Positions 43,457-53,332 of a stretch of DNA of 64,000 nt are shown here, in pieces (positions within the stretch are counted from its first letter, which is position 1; every line of letters begins with the position of its first letter). Where the stretch lies: NCBI RefSeq assembly GCF_004135935.1, contig NZ_CP025086.1, positions 2,356,001-2,420,000 on the forward strand, given 5' to 3'. The translations under genes were made by a program, and so were the position numbers. This stretch comes from Methylovirgula ligni (lineage in GTDB: Bacteria; Pseudomonadota; Alphaproteobacteria; Rhizobiales; Beijerinckiaceae). The notes beneath the pieces were generated by a model. That model made no database searches. It was not told the origin of the DNA and saw only the letters and a program-made list of their open reading frames with translations.

Positions 43457-46138
43457 ATGGCAAAGTGGGTCTATACGTTCGGCAACGGCGCCGCCGAGGG
43501 CGGCAGCCGGATGAGCGCGCTGCTCGGCGGCAAGGGCGCTAATCTCGCGGAAATGGCCAGCCTTGGGCTTCCCGTGCCGCCCGGCTTCACCATCACGACC
43601 GAGGTCTGCGCCTATTTTTACGCCCACGCCCAGAGCTATCCGCCGGAACTCGCCGTCGAGGTCGAGGCGGCGCTGAAGCATGTCGAGGAGATCGCCGGCC
43701 GCGCCTTTGGCGACGCACAGCGGCCGCTGCTCGTTTCCGTCCGCTCAGGCTCCCGCGCTTCGATGCCTGGCATGATGGATACGGTGCTGAACATCGGGCT
43801 CAACGATGCGACCGTGGATGCGCTCGCGGCCGACGCTGAAGACGCGCGCTTTGCCTATGATTCCTATCGCCGCTTCATCCAGATGTATTCGAGCATCGTG
43901 CTTGGTATCGGGCATCATCATTTCGAGGAACTGATCGAGGATTTCAAAGAGGCCAGGGAACTGACGCTCGACACCGATCTCTCGGCCGAGGATTGGCAAG
44001 AGGTCATCCGCGCCTTCAAGGCGAAGATCGCCGAGGTGCATGGCCATGCCTTTCCGCAGGCGCCGCGCGAACAGCTTTGGGGCGCCATCGGCGCCGTCTT
44101 CGGCTCCTGGAACAATCCGCGCGCGAAAATATACAGGCAGTTGCACAATATTCCCGAGAGCTGGGGCACGGCCGTCACCGTCCAGGCGATGGTCTTCGGC
44201 AATATGGGCGAGACCTCCGCGACGGGCGTTGCCTTCACCCGCAATCCCTCGACCGGCGCAAAGGAGCTCTATGGCGAGTTCCTGATCAACGCGCAGGGTG
44301 AGGATGTCGTCGCCGGGGTGCGGACGCCGCAGAATATCACCGAGGCCGCGCGCATCGGGGCGGGCTCTTCCCAGCCGTCGATGGAGACGGTGCTCCCTGA
44401 GGTCTTCTCCCAGTTCGTCGCGGTGGCAGCGCGGCTCGAGCGGCACTATCGCGACATCCAGGATGTCGAATTCACGGTCGAGCGCGGCAAGCTCTGGATG
44501 TTGCAGACGCGCGCCGGCAAGCGCACCGCCAGGGCGGCCCTGCGCGCTGCCGTCGAGATGGCGCGCGAAGGCTTGATCAGCGAGGCGGAGGCCGTGCGCC
44601 GCATCGATCCGGGCTCGCTCGATCAATTGCTGCACCCGACCGTCGCGCCGGAAGCGGAGCGTGATGTCATCGCCACCGGCCTGCCGGCCTCGCCGGGTGC
44701 GGCCACCGGCGAGATCGTCTTCAATGCCGACGAGGCCGAGCAATTGCGCAGCGCCGGGCGCAAGGTGATCCTGGTGCGCGTCGAGACCAGCCCTGAGGAC
44801 ATCCATGGGATGCATGCGTCCGAGGGGATTCTCACGTCACGCGGCGGCATGACCTCGCATGCCGCGGTCGTGGCGCGCGGCATGGGCAAGCCCTGCGTCA
44901 CCGGCGCGGGCGCGATCCGCATCGATTCCGAACGCGGCATCCTCTCCGCCGGGAGCGCGACGTTGCGGCGAGGCGATATTCTGACGATCGATGGTGGCAC
45001 CGGGCGCGTGATGGCCGGCGCGATCGAGAAGCAGCAGCCCGAGCTTTCGGGCGAGTTCGGCGTCATCATGCAATGGGCCGACAAACTGCGCCGCATGAGC
45101 GTGCGCGCCAATGCCGAGACGGAAGCGGATGCGGAAGCGGCGCGGCGCTTCGGCGCCGAGGGAATCGGCCTTTGCCGCACCGAGCATATGTTCTTCGAGG
45201 CGAGCCGCATCCGCGCCATGCGCGAGATGATCCTCGCCGATGACGAAAGGGGGCGCCGCGCCGCGCTCGCCAAACTGCTTCCTTATCAGCGCGACGATTT
45301 CGCCAAGCTGTTCACGATCATGTCCGGTTTGCCGGTGACGATCCGGCTGCTCGATCCGCCGCTGCACGAATTCCTGCCGCATACGGCGGAGGAGATCGCC
45401 GAAGTCGCCGCCGCGATGAATGTGACGGCGGAACATCTGCAGCATCGCGCCGAGGAATTGCGCGAATATAATCCCATGCTCGGATTTCGCGGCTGCCGGC
45501 TCGCCATCGCCTTTCCTGAAATCGCGGACATGCAGGCTCGGGCGATCTTCGAAGGCGCGATCGAGGCCAAGCGCAAGACCGGCGTGGCGCCGGAGCCGGA
45601 GATCATGGTTCCGCTGGTCGCGATGAAAGCCGAATTCGACGCTGTCAAGGCGATCATCGACCGCTGCGCGGAGGCGGTGACGGCGGCAACCGGCGAGACG
45701 ATCGCTTACACGGTCGGAACCATGATCGAGCTGCCGCGCGCGGCGCTGGCGGCGGGAGAGATTGCCGAGAGCGCGGAATTCTTCTCGTTCGGCACCAACG
45801 ATCTGACGCAGACGGCGCTCGGCATTTCGCGCGACGATGCCGGGACTTTCCTTGGCGTCTATATCGCCAAGGGGCTCGTCGCGCGCGATCCGTTCACGAC
45901 GATCGACCAGCAGGGCGTTGGCGAACTCGTCGAGATCGCCACCGAGCGCGGCCGCAAGACACGGCCCTCGCTCAAGCTCGGCATTTGCGGCGAACATGGC
46001 GGCGATCCGGCCTCGATCGGCTTTTTCGAGAAGGCCGGCCTCGATTATATTTCGTGCTCGCCGTTCCGGGTGCCGATTGCACGATTGGCCGCGGCACAGG
46101 CCACAATCGGCGCTCTCGACGCCGAGGAAAATCCGTAA
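43457..46138 (+). CDS. ppdK: Pyruvate, phosphate dikinase
   Basis: An 893-residue enzyme interconverting pyruvate + ATP + Pi and phosphoenolpyruvate + AMP + PPi. The nucleotide-binding domain starts WVYTFGNGAAEGG and LLGGKGANLAEM. The phosphohistidine is in GGMTSHAAVVARGMGKPCV, and the PEP/pyruvate domain ends with GICGEHGGDPASI. The ATG at 43457 matches the family start; the frame opens from 43409. It lets the cell make PEP from pyruvate for gluconeogenesis. Confidence 0.97.
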   Translation: MAKWVYTFGNGAAEGGSRMSALLGGKGANLAEMASLGLPVPPGFTITTEVCAYFYAHAQSYPPELAVEVEAALKHVEEIAGRAFGDAQRPLLVSVRSGSRASMPGMMDTVLNIGLNDATVDALAADAEDARFAYDSYRRFIQMYSSIVLGIGHHHFEELIEDFKEARELTLDTDLSAEDWQEVIRAFKAKIAEVHGHAFPQAPREQLWGAIGAVFGSWNNPRAKIYRQLHNIPESWGTAVTVQAMVFGNMGETSATGVAFTRNPSTGAKELYGEFLINAQGEDVVAGVRTPQNITEAARIGAGSSQPSMETVLPEVFSQFVAVAARLERHYRDIQDVEFTVERGKLWMLQTRAGKRTARAALRAAVEMAREGLISEAEAVRRIDPGSLDQLLHPTVAPEAERDVIATGLPASPGAATGEIVFNADEAEQLRSAGRKVILVRVETSPEDIHGMHASEGILTSRGGMTSHAAVVARGMGKPCVTGAGAIRIDSERGILSAGSATLRRGDILTIDGGTGRVMAGAIEKQQPELSGEFGVIMQWADKLRRMSVRANAETEADAEAARRFGAEGIGLCRTEHMFFEASRIRAMREMILADDERGRRAALAKLLPYQRDDFAKLFTIMSGLPVTIRLLDPPLHEFLPHTAEEIAEVAAAMNVTAEHLQHRAEELREYNPMLGFRGCRLAIAFPEIADMQARAIFEGAIEAKRKTGVAPEPEIMVPLVAMKAEFDAVKAIIDRCAEAVTAATGETIAYTVGTMIELPRAALAAGEIAESAEFFSFGTNDLTQTALGISRDDAGTFLGVYIAKGLVARDPFTTIDQQGVGELVEIATERGRKTRPSLKLGICGEHGGDPASIGFFEKAGLDYISCSPFRVPIARLAAAQATIGALDAEENP

Positions 46139-46280
46139 AATTTGGCTCAAATTGAAACGCCGCGATTCACCCGCCGCTAAACACCTCTTCAAGCTTAAAC
46201 CGCGATAACCATAGGCAGCGACGGAATTTCCGTCGGTTGTGGCCGGCGGGACACGCCGGGTTTCGTGGCGAGCGCGGCGT

Positions 46281-47489
46281 ATGAGTCGGCTTCAAGTCTG
46301 GTGGGCGATGGGCGTGGTGGCGCCCTGGTGTCTGGGTATCGGGCTCGTCGTCTCGATGGCCGCCGACGCCGGTCAGGATGCGACGATCGGCGCCTCGCTC
46401 GCGCCGGCTGGCATCCTTGCCGCGACTCAGCCCGGCAATCTCATTCCCGTCGTCGTGGGCGGCCCGGGATTTGGCCTCGATCTAATGCAGACCGCGGCCC
46501 GTGCCGCCGAGGCCCGCTTGCGCCTCGGCGATCCGGCGGATTTCGTACTGGTGCCCGACGAGATGGCGCCGCGGGCGGCATTGAAGCCGCGCGCTGCTCA
46601 TAGCTTCCCGGTCATCGATCGCAGCCACCGCGGTGATCCGGCCGTCGGTCTGCGGCCGACCTTCAGCTCCCAATTGCAGCACACGGGCGATCTCGCGGCT
46701 TTGCGGGCGCGGCAGATGATCTTTGCCGAAGCCGAGACATTGCAGAGCGACGCCTTCGCGCTCAACGAAGCTCCGGCAAGCCCGGATAGCTTTACGCCCT
46801 GGCCGAGCGGCGAAAACCCGACGACAGCGCCGAGCCGCGCCGATGCGTCGCCGGCGCAGCCCGGCTCGACCGAGACCGTGCGGCCGGCGAATATCGCCGA
46901 GCAAATGATGCAGGGCGCGACACCCGAAGTAGGGCGCGCGGAAGCGCTCGCCTCGATGACGCCGGCGACGGACGACGCGACGCCTGTCGAAGTCGTTTCG
47001 CTGTCGACCCTGCCGCATGAAGAAACTGCCGATTTCTCGAGCGTGCCTGCCGACCGGCCGGATTACGCCTCGCTGATCGATGAGGACCAGTGGCACCACG
47101 AGCAGCGCTGCCTCGCGCAAGCGATCTATTTCGAAGCCCGCGGCGAGAGCGACAAGGGGCAGGCGGCGGTGGCGCAAGTCGTGCTGAACCGCGTCTCAAG
47201 CGGGCTCTATCCCTCGACGATCTGCGGCGTCGTCTTCCAGAACCGGCAGCACTATCACGCCTGCCAATTCTCCTTCGCCTGCGAGGGGCGGTCGCTGCGG
47301 ATCACCGAGTCCGATGCCTGGCAGCGCGCCGAACATATTGCTGCCGCCGTGACCACCGGAAAAACCTATGTCGCGGATGTTGGCGACGCGACGCATTATC
47401 ACGCGCTTTATGTACATCCCTATTGGGCGCGGCGGCTGGAACGGACGGACAGGATCGGCCACCACGTCTTTTACAAAATGCGTGACTGA
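46281..47489 (+). CDS. SleB-type cell-wall hydrolase
   Basis: About 402 residues from the ATG at 46281 (46239 is an alternative). An N-terminal hydrophobic anchor (VWWAMGVVAPWCLGIGLVV) and a long disordered Pro/Ala-rich linker precede a C-terminal Hydrolase_2/SleB domain. That domain has the catalytic Glu in LAQAIYFEARGES, then VAQVVLNRV and FSFACEG. The family cleaves peptidoglycan glycan strands. In alphaproteobacteria the enzyme serves envelope remodelling, not spore germination. Confidence 0.9.
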   Translation: MSRLQVWWAMGVVAPWCLGIGLVVSMAADAGQDATIGASLAPAGILAATQPGNLIPVVVGGPGFGLDLMQTAARAAEARLRLGDPADFVLVPDEMAPRAALKPRAAHSFPVIDRSHRGDPAVGLRPTFSSQLQHTGDLAALRARQMIFAEAETLQSDAFALNEAPASPDSFTPWPSGENPTTAPSRADASPAQPGSTETVRPANIAEQMMQGATPEVGRAEALASMTPATDDATPVEVVSLSTLPHEETADFSSVPADRPDYASLIDEDQWHHEQRCLAQAIYFEARGESDKGQAAVAQVVLNRVSSGLYPSTICGVVFQNRQHYHACQFSFACEGRSLRITESDAWQRAEHIAAAVTTGKTYVADVGDATHYHALYVHPYWARRLERTDRIGHHVFYKMRD

Positions 47490-47787
47490 TGCGGGTATTT
47501 TGCCCCGAAACCGGGGATACGCCAGCGCGGCCGCGCGGAATGTGATTTTTGTGATTTTTGCGGCCTGGGACGCCGAAAACCTAAAACGGCCATGTTCGGC
47601 ACGATGATCTCCGGGGTCCGGCCGGGGAGATGCGCCCCTGCCGGGGGTGCGGGCTCTGCATTTCCAAGCGTATTGTTTCGGCGTATAGCTGGCGCTGGCA
47701 TTCCTGCGCCGGCCGGAGCAGGATGCAGCAGCTTTCGCCCAACGTAATTTCCGCGCCCAAATCGGTTCGTTCCCGGAGGATTGAAGC
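47490..47787. other. Intergenic region before the TPR gene
   Basis: No gene is supported. It holds a short CCCCG-AAAC-CGGGG hairpin without T-tract at about 47507-47520. The GGAGG site for the TTG-started TPR gene lies at its end. The promoter is presumably here. Confidence 0.4.
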
Positions 47788-49581
47788 TTGCCGTTGCACC
47801 GTCTCGCCTCGCGCGTGATCTTGTCCTCTGTCTCGGTGGTCCTGGCCGGATCGTTCGGCCTCACGGCTGCGGCGGCCAAGGTCAATGAATCGCTCTCCGT
47901 CGCCACCCCGTTCGAAGTCGGCGAGAGTCCGGCAGGCAATTATCTCGCCGCGGTCATCGCTGGTGCGGATCGCGACACGGTGGCGGCGGCGACCTTTTTC
48001 CGCGAGGCGCTGCGCTTTGATCCGCGCAACAAGGAATTGATCGAGCGCGCTTTCGTCGCGGCGCTCTCCAACGGCAGTATGCCGGAAGCCTTCACCTTGG
48101 CTGACAAGCTGCTGATCTACGAGCCCGATAATGGGCTGGCGCGGCTTGCAGTCGGGGTGCGCGCGCTGAAGGAGCATCAATATGCCGCCGCGCGCGGTCA
48201 ATTCGCCCGTGGCGGTGGCGCCGAAGGCGGCGACCTGACCGCGACTCTGCTGACCGCCTGGGCCTATCAGGGCTCGGGTCAGACGCGCCGGGCGCTCGAG
48301 ACGGTCGATCGGCTCGATGACCAGAATTTCTCGGTCTTCCGCAGCTATCACAAGGCTTTGATTGCCGATGTGGCCGGCCGCCGGGAGCAGGCGGCGGACG
48401 CGTTCAAGGCGGCCTACGACAGCGACAAGAACACTCTGCGCCTCGTGGATGCCTATGCCCGGTTTCTGAGCCAGACCGGCAAGGACGATCAGGCCATCGC
48501 GCTCTACACGGCTTTCGATCAGATCGTGCCGGACCATCCCATCGTCCGCGCTGCGCTCGCCAGTCTCAAGGGCGGCAAGAGCCTGCAGCCGCTCATCGGG
48601 AATGTCGATCAGGGAGCGGCGGAAGTTCTTTATGGCCTCGGCGCCGCCGGCGACCGGCAGGGCGATGATCTCGCCGGGCTGATCTACCTGCGGCTCTCGC
48701 TTTATCTCGATCCGGACAATGCGCTGGCCCTGCTGACGCTGGGCGATCTTTATCAGCGCATCAATCAGAACGAGCAGGCGCTCGACATCTTCCAGGACGT
48801 TCCGCAGAGCGATCCGCAGCGCGAGACCGCCGATATCGAAATCAGCCAGGCGCTGGAAAATCTCGGCCGCGGCGATCAGGCGTTGAGCTATTTGCGCAAT
48901 GTCGCCGATGAGCACCCCAATGACGAGGAGGCTCTCTCGGCGCTCGGCAATCTGGAGCGCGCGCACGATCATTACGACGAAGCCATCACCACCTATACGC
49001 GGGCGCTCGCGGCTTCGAAAAAGCCCGAGGCCGCCAATTGGCCGCTCTATTATTTCCGCGGCATCGCCTATGAGCGCAGCAAGCAATGGCCGAAGGCGGA
49101 AGCCGATTTCAAACACGCGCTGCAGCTTTTCCCGGACCAGCCGCTGGTGCTGAATTACCTCGGCTATAGCTGGGTGGATAAGGGAATGCATCTCGACCAG
49201 GCTTTTCCGATGCTACGCCGTGCGGTCGAGTTGCGCCCGACAGACGGCTATGTCGTCGACAGTCTTGGCTGGGCGGAATACAAGCTCGGCCATTACAAGG
49301 AGGCGGTGACCGATCTTGAGAAAGCGATCGATCTGAAGCCGGCGGACCCGGTCATCAACGACCACCTTGGCGATGCCTATTGGCGGGTCGGGCGCAAGCT
49401 TGATGCCCATTTCCAATGGAACCACGCCCGCGACATGGGCGCGGATTCAACCGATCTGCCGCGTATTCTGCACAAGATCAAATTCGGCCTCGATACGGCT
49501 GCAAGCGCGGACCCAAAGCCCGTGACGAATGACAAGCCCGCCGCGGCCGATGCCGATCACAAGCAGAATGGCGGCGGCTGA
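47788..49581 (+). CDS. Exported tetratricopeptide-repeat protein
   Basis: A 597-residue protein starting at TTG 47788, with GGAGG eight bases upstream. A Sec signal peptide (SRVILSSVSVVLAGSFGLTAAAA) is followed by at least ten TPR units. Clear ones include DTVAAATFFREALRFDPRN, WPKAEADFKHALQLFPDQP and YKEAVTDLEKAIDLKPADP. It should be a periplasmic scaffold. The C-terminus is polar and disordered. Long TPR proteins like this in alphaproteobacteria are often near ispE; their partners are unknown. Confidence 0.88.
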   Translation: MPLHRLASRVILSSVSVVLAGSFGLTAAAAKVNESLSVATPFEVGESPAGNYLAAVIAGADRDTVAAATFFREALRFDPRNKELIERAFVAALSNGSMPEAFTLADKLLIYEPDNGLARLAVGVRALKEHQYAAARGQFARGGGAEGGDLTATLLTAWAYQGSGQTRRALETVDRLDDQNFSVFRSYHKALIADVAGRREQAADAFKAAYDSDKNTLRLVDAYARFLSQTGKDDQAIALYTAFDQIVPDHPIVRAALASLKGGKSLQPLIGNVDQGAAEVLYGLGAAGDRQGDDLAGLIYLRLSLYLDPDNALALLTLGDLYQRINQNEQALDIFQDVPQSDPQRETADIEISQALENLGRGDQALSYLRNVADEHPNDEEALSALGNLERAHDHYDEAITTYTRALAASKKPEAANWPLYYFRGIAYERSKQWPKAEADFKHALQLFPDQPLVLNYLGYSWVDKGMHLDQAFPMLRRAVELRPTDGYVVDSLGWAEYKLGHYKEAVTDLEKAIDLKPADPVINDHLGDAYWRVGRKLDAHFQWNHARDMGADSTDLPRILHKIKFGLDTAASADPKPVTNDKPAAADADHKQNGGG

Positions 49582-49600
49582 GCGTTTCACAGGCCGTCTC

Positions 49601-49675
49601 CGTCATTGCGGGAAAAACGAAGCAGTCCGGCCATAGGCTCCGGGTTGCTTCGCCGCCGCGCTCCTTGCGATGACG
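49601..49675. repeat. Palindromic intergenic repeat (CGTCATTGCG family)
   Basis: CGTCATTGCGGGAAAAACGAAGCA ... TTGCTTCG ... CTTGCGATGACG: a diverged copy between the TPR and ispE genes. Confidence 0.7.
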
Positions 49676-49712
49676 AGAATTTCGTCGATCAAGCCCCGAC
49701 CCGATCCTGCCC

Positions 49713-50588
49713 TTGTCTCAGCATTTCACCGACCGCGCCCCTGCCAAGATCAATCTGACGCTGCATGTCGTCGGACGTCGGGCGGACGGCTACCACGAGC
49801 TTGAGAGTCTCGTCGCTTTCTCGCGCAGCGGCGACCGGTTGACGCTGACGCCGGGTGAATCCCTGCGGCTTCAGGTCGGCGGTCCAACAGCGACCTCCGC
49901 GGGCGATCCGGAAAAGAACCTTGTCATCAAGGCGGCACGCCAACTGGCCGACAGGGTCGAAGGCTTACGCCTCGGCGCGTTCACTTTGGTCAAGACCTTG
50001 CCGGTGGCGGCCGGCATCGGCGGCGGCTCGTCCGATGCCGCCGCGGCGCTGCGGCTGCTCGCCCGCGCCAATAATCTCGCGCTCGACGATCCGCGCCTGC
50101 TTGAGGCGGCGCGGGCGACGGGCGCCGATGTGCCGGTCTGCGTCGCCGCGCGGGCGCGGATGATGAGCGGCATCGGCGAGAAGCTCGGGCCGGTGCTCGA
50201 TCTGCCGCCGCTGCCGGCGCTGATCGTCAACCCGCGCCAGCCGCTCGAAACCAAGCCGGTCTTCGACTTTATGAAGATCCCCGTCGGCGGCGAGACGCAT
50301 TTCGGACCGCATCCGCAGATCGGCTCCAATATCTCGTTCGATGCCTTGATCGCCGCCTTGCGCAAGGGCCGCAACGATATGGAGGACGCAGCCTCCGTTC
50401 TCGCGCCGATTATCGGCAAGGTACTCGCCATCCTCGCAGCCGCGCCGGGCTGCAAGCTCGCGCGCATGTCGGGGTCGGGGGCGACCTGCTTTGCTCTCTT
50501 TGACAATTGCCGCGCCGTCGGCAAGGCGCGCAAGGCGATTGCCGAAGCTCATCCCGATTGGTGGGTGAAGGCGACGCTATTGAATTAG
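49713..50588 (+). CDS. ispE: 4-diphosphocytidyl-2-C-methyl-D-erythritol kinase
   Basis: A 291-residue GHMP kinase of the MEP isoprenoid pathway that phosphorylates CDP-ME at the 2-hydroxyl. It starts at a TTG and reads APAKINLTLHVVGRRADGYHEL. The ATP site is PVAAGIGGGSSDAAAALR, and the C-terminal motif is ARMSGSGATCFALF. Length and motifs are complete. Confidence 0.95.
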   Translation: MSQHFTDRAPAKINLTLHVVGRRADGYHELESLVAFSRSGDRLTLTPGESLRLQVGGPTATSAGDPEKNLVIKAARQLADRVEGLRLGAFTLVKTLPVAAGIGGGSSDAAAALRLLARANNLALDDPRLLEAARATGADVPVCVAARARMMSGIGEKLGPVLDLPPLPALIVNPRQPLETKPVFDFMKIPVGGETHFGPHPQIGSNISFDALIAALRKGRNDMEDAASVLAPIIGKVLAILAAAPGCKLARMSGSGATCFALFDNCRAVGKARKAIAEAHPDWWVKATLLN

Positions 50589-50605
50589 CTGGAAACAATT
50601 GAGAT

Positions 50606-50698
50606 CGTCATTGCGAGGAGCGCAGCGACAAAGCAATCCAGCAAAAGTCCAGGCGGTGGTCAGCTATCTGGATTGCTTCGCTTGCGCTCGCAATGACG
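50606..50698. repeat. Palindromic intergenic repeat (CGTCATTGCGAGGAGCG family, full)
   Basis: CGTCATTGCGAGGAGCG, AAGCAATCCA, a loop of about 25 bases, TGGATTGCTT and CGCTCGCAATGACG. It is nearly identical in its arms to the copy at 8516-8592 and lies between the convergent ispE and polyprenyl synthase genes. Confidence 0.85.
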
Positions 50699-50722
50699 TA
50701 TGCGCTCGAGCGGGGACCCGCC

Positions 50723-51736
50723 TCAATGCGCGCGCTCGATGCAGAAATCGACCACATCCTTCAGCGCTGCCTTCCACGGCGAGGCGGGGAACAGTTCCAG
50801 CGCGTCATGCGCCATCGCACCATAATGGCGCGCGCGCTCGACCGTATCCTCGAGTCCGCGATGCTTGTGCATGATGGTGATCGCGGCTTCGAGATCGCCC
50901 TCGTTGATTTCGCCGTCTTCGAGCGTGCGGCGCCAGAAGGCGCGCTCGGATTCCGTTCCCCGGCGGAATGACAGGACGACGGGCAGAGTAATCTTGCCCT
51001 CGCGGAAATCGTCGCCGACATTCTTGCCGAGCTTGGCCGACTTGCCGCCGTAATCGAGCGCGTCGTCGATGAGCTGGAAAGCGATGCCGAGATTGAGGCC
51101 ATAGCCGCGGCAGGCGGCCATCTCCGCCTTCGACCGCCCGGCGAGGATCGGCCCGACCTCGGAGGCGGCGCCGAAGAGGGCCGCCGTCTTGGCGCGGATC
51201 ACCGCGAGATAATCGTCCTCGCTCGTCTGCGTATCCTTCGCCGCCGCAAGCTGCATCACTTCGCCTTCGGCGATCACGGCCGCGGCGGAGGAGAGCACTT
51301 CCAGCGCGGCGAGCGAGCCGACCTCGACCATCATCTTGAACGCCTGGCCGAGCAGGAAATCGCCGACAAGGACTGTCGCCTCGTTGCCCCAGAGCATCCG
51401 GGCCGCGAGCTTGCCGCGCCGCATATTGCTCTCGTCGACGACATCGTCATGCAGCAGCGTCGCGGTGTGCATGAATTCGACCGCCGCCGCGAGTTTGATA
51501 TGGCCGGCGCCCGGATAGCCGCAGAGGCCGGCTGTTGCCAGCGTCAGCATCGGCCGCAGCCTTTTGCCGCCGGAGGCGATCAAATGATTGGCAATCTCTG
51601 GGATCATCGACACATGCGAGGCGGCGTGCGACAGGATGACCTGATTGACCCGCTCCATATCGGGCGCGGCCAGGCGATTCAGCGCCTCGATACGGCCTTC
51701 GCCGGCAGCTTCCTCAAGTGGAATGACAACGCCCAA
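50723..51736 (-). CDS. Long-chain polyprenyl diphosphate synthase (ubiquinone side chain type)
   Basis: About 337 residues from a TTG at 51736 with GGAG upstream; this gives the usual N-terminus, while the open frame reaches back to 51808. The two Asp-rich motifs are LLHDDVVDES and QLIDDALDYGG, and the substrate-binding GGKRLRPML is present. The family builds the C40-C50 prenyl tail of ubiquinone; the chain length cannot be read with certainty. It works downstream of dxs and ispE. Confidence 0.94.
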   Translation of the reverse strand: MGVVIPLEEAAGEGRIEALNRLAAPDMERVNQVILSHAASHVSMIPEIANHLIASGGKRLRPMLTLATAGLCGYPGAGHIKLAAAVEFMHTATLLHDDVVDESNMRRGKLAARMLWGNEATVLVGDFLLGQAFKMMVEVGSLAALEVLSSAAAVIAEGEVMQLAAAKDTQTSEDDYLAVIRAKTAALFGAASEVGPILAGRSKAEMAACRGYGLNLGIAFQLIDDALDYGGKSAKLGKNVGDDFREGKITLPVVLSFRRGTESERAFWRRTLEDGEINEGDLEAAITIMHKHRGLEDTVERARHYGAMAHDALELFPASPWKAALKDVVDFCIERAH

Positions 51737-51916
51737 TTCACTCTCCAACCGGAGGCCGCCCCGGACTGATAAGAGCGCCAAATTAGGCCGCCCTCGCGCC
51801 GCCCGCAACCTTGTAATCGGGGAGCTAGAGCATGGATGCGCGCGCCACGCAAACTGGCCTAAAGGCGCCGGAAAGGCTAGTTTGCGCGTCCTCGCGTCCA
51901 GCCACGCCGGAGATTT

Positions 51917-52141
51917 ATGATCGAGCTTATCCGAACGAACGATCTGGTGCTGATCTCGGCGGTCGAAGCCATGTTGGCGGCGGAGGGCATCGAGGTCTTC
52001 GTCGCCGATCAGTTCGCCAGCGCGGTCGATGGTTCGCTCGGCTTTCTGCCGCGCCGTGTCCTCGTGCAGGAGGACGAAGCCGATCGGGCGCGGCGGCTTC
52101 TGCGCGAGGCCGGTCTGGCGCAGGAACTCTCCGATGGCTGA
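51917..52141 (+). CDS. DUF2007-family small protein
   Basis: A 74-residue protein with a ferredoxin-like pattern (MIELIRTNDLVLISAVEAML, then EADRARRLLREAGL). It resembles DUF2007 'putative signal-transducing' proteins, whose function is not known. It overlaps the next gene by 8 bases and is divergent from the polyprenyl synthase gene. Confidence 0.85.
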   Translation: MIELIRTNDLVLISAVEAMLAAEGIEVFVADQFASAVDGSLGFLPRRVLVQEDEADRARRLLREAGLAQELSDG

Positions 52142-52892
52142 GTTGGCCGAGGCCGACTTCTTCCTGGGGCGGCAATTGCGCCTGCGCCAATTGGCGCACG
52201 GTCATCGTGCCGGAACGGACGCAGTGCTGCTCGCTGCTGCCGCGCCGGCCCAAATCGACGGCCTCGCGCTTGATGTCGGCGCCGGAGTCGGGGCGGCGGG
52301 CCTCGCATTGGCACGGCTGCGGCCGGGGATCGCCTTCGGCCTTGTCGAGAACGATGCCGCGACGGCGGCCTTGGCGCGCGAGAATCTGGCTCTCAATCAA
52401 TTCGACCAGCGTGGCACGGTCTATGAAACCGATGTGCTCGACGCCCCGGAGCGCCGCGCCATCGGGCTCGCGGACGGGGCCGCCGCGCTCGTCATCACCA
52501 ATCCGCCTTTTCTCGATCCGGCGCGGGCGCGGCTTTCGCCCGATGCCGGCAAGCGCGCCGCCCATGCGATGACGGTGGCGGGGCCGCAAGCGCTCGCCGA
52601 TTGGCTCGCGGCCTGTCTCGCGCTGCTGCGGGACGGCGGCACGCTGGTGCTGATCCACCGGCCGGACGCGTTGCCCGCGATTCTCGCGGCGCTCGAAGGC
52701 CGCGCCGGGGCACAAGTGCTTATATCCGTCCAGCCGCGCGTCGACCGCGCCGCGACGCGCATTCTCCTGCGCGCTCAGAAGGGCAGCCGTGGGCCTTTGA
52801 CGATCGCGCCGCCGCTCGTGCTGCACGAAGGCGAGCGGTTCACGGCTTACGCCGACGCCATCCATCGCGGGACGGCGCTGATCGACTGGTAA
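52134..52892 (+). CDS. TrmN6-like SAM-dependent methyltransferase
   Basis: A 252-residue methyltransferase. The SAM motif is ALDVGAGVGAAGLALARL, and the adenine N6-type catalytic motif is VITNPPFLDPARARLSP. This matches the tRNA1(Val) A37 N6-methyltransferase group (TrmN6/YfiC). It starts inside the end of the DUF2007 gene, so the pair is coupled. The substrate is inferred from the family. Confidence 0.88.
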   Translation: MAELAEADFFLGRQLRLRQLAHGHRAGTDAVLLAAAAPAQIDGLALDVGAGVGAAGLALARLRPGIAFGLVENDAATAALARENLALNQFDQRGTVYETDVLDAPERRAIGLADGAAALVITNPPFLDPARARLSPDAGKRAAHAMTVAGPQALADWLAACLALLRDGGTLVLIHRPDALPAILAALEGRAGAQVLISVQPRVDRAATRILLRAQKGSRGPLTIAPPLVLHEGERFTAYADAIHRGTALIDW

Positions 52893-52899
52893 ACGAGCC

Positions 52900-53127
52900 T
52901 CAATACCAGTGATGCCAGTGGTGCCAATGATGCCAATGGTGCCAGTGATACCAATGGTGCCACCAGGCTTTCTGGATCAGCGGCGCGGCCTGCGGCGCAG
53001 TTTCGCTGGCGGTCACGCCCGGCGCTGCCTGGATGACACCTGCGGGCACTGCCGCAGCAAAATTTACTACGCCAAACGTGAATCCGAACAGGTAAACGGG
53101 CAACGCCAATTTATGTATGGTTCGCAT
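52900..53127 (-). CDS. Small secreted protein with a His/Trp-repeat C-terminus
   Basis: A 75-residue protein from the ATG at 53127, chosen by AGGAGG six bases upstream. A Sec signal peptide (about residues 1-27) is followed by an Ala/Pro/Thr-rich linker and then a tail made of HHW repeats: WWHHWYHW, then HHW four times, ending WY. The DNA is a 9-base tandem repeat (52903-52967). The tail should bind metals or membranes. No family is known to me. Confidence 0.65.
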   Translation of the reverse strand: MRTIHKLALPVYLFGFTFGVVNFAAAVPAGVIQAAPGVTASETAPQAAPLIQKAWWHHWYHWHHWHHWHHWHHWY

Positions 53128-53332
53128 CAGCATCCTCCTGTTGACCGATCCGCGCACCCGGGCTTCAACCGGGCAAACGCCCGGCCGAAGCGTCGTCGCG
53201 GGCCGAACCGCGCAGTCTAACGCGCGTGACGCCATAATGATCCGCCCGTTTCCGATCTTCGTTAAATCGCAATGCAGCGGGAACGGAGGAATTTCTCTAA
53301 AAGAGCTTTGATGCTAAGGAGGCCCCCCGTCA

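Noticed and set aside
52903-52967. Nine-base tandem repeat considered as a CRISPR or VNTR without a gene
   Set aside because: There are no spacers, and the repeat is in frame with a small protein that has a signal peptide and good ribosome-binding site.
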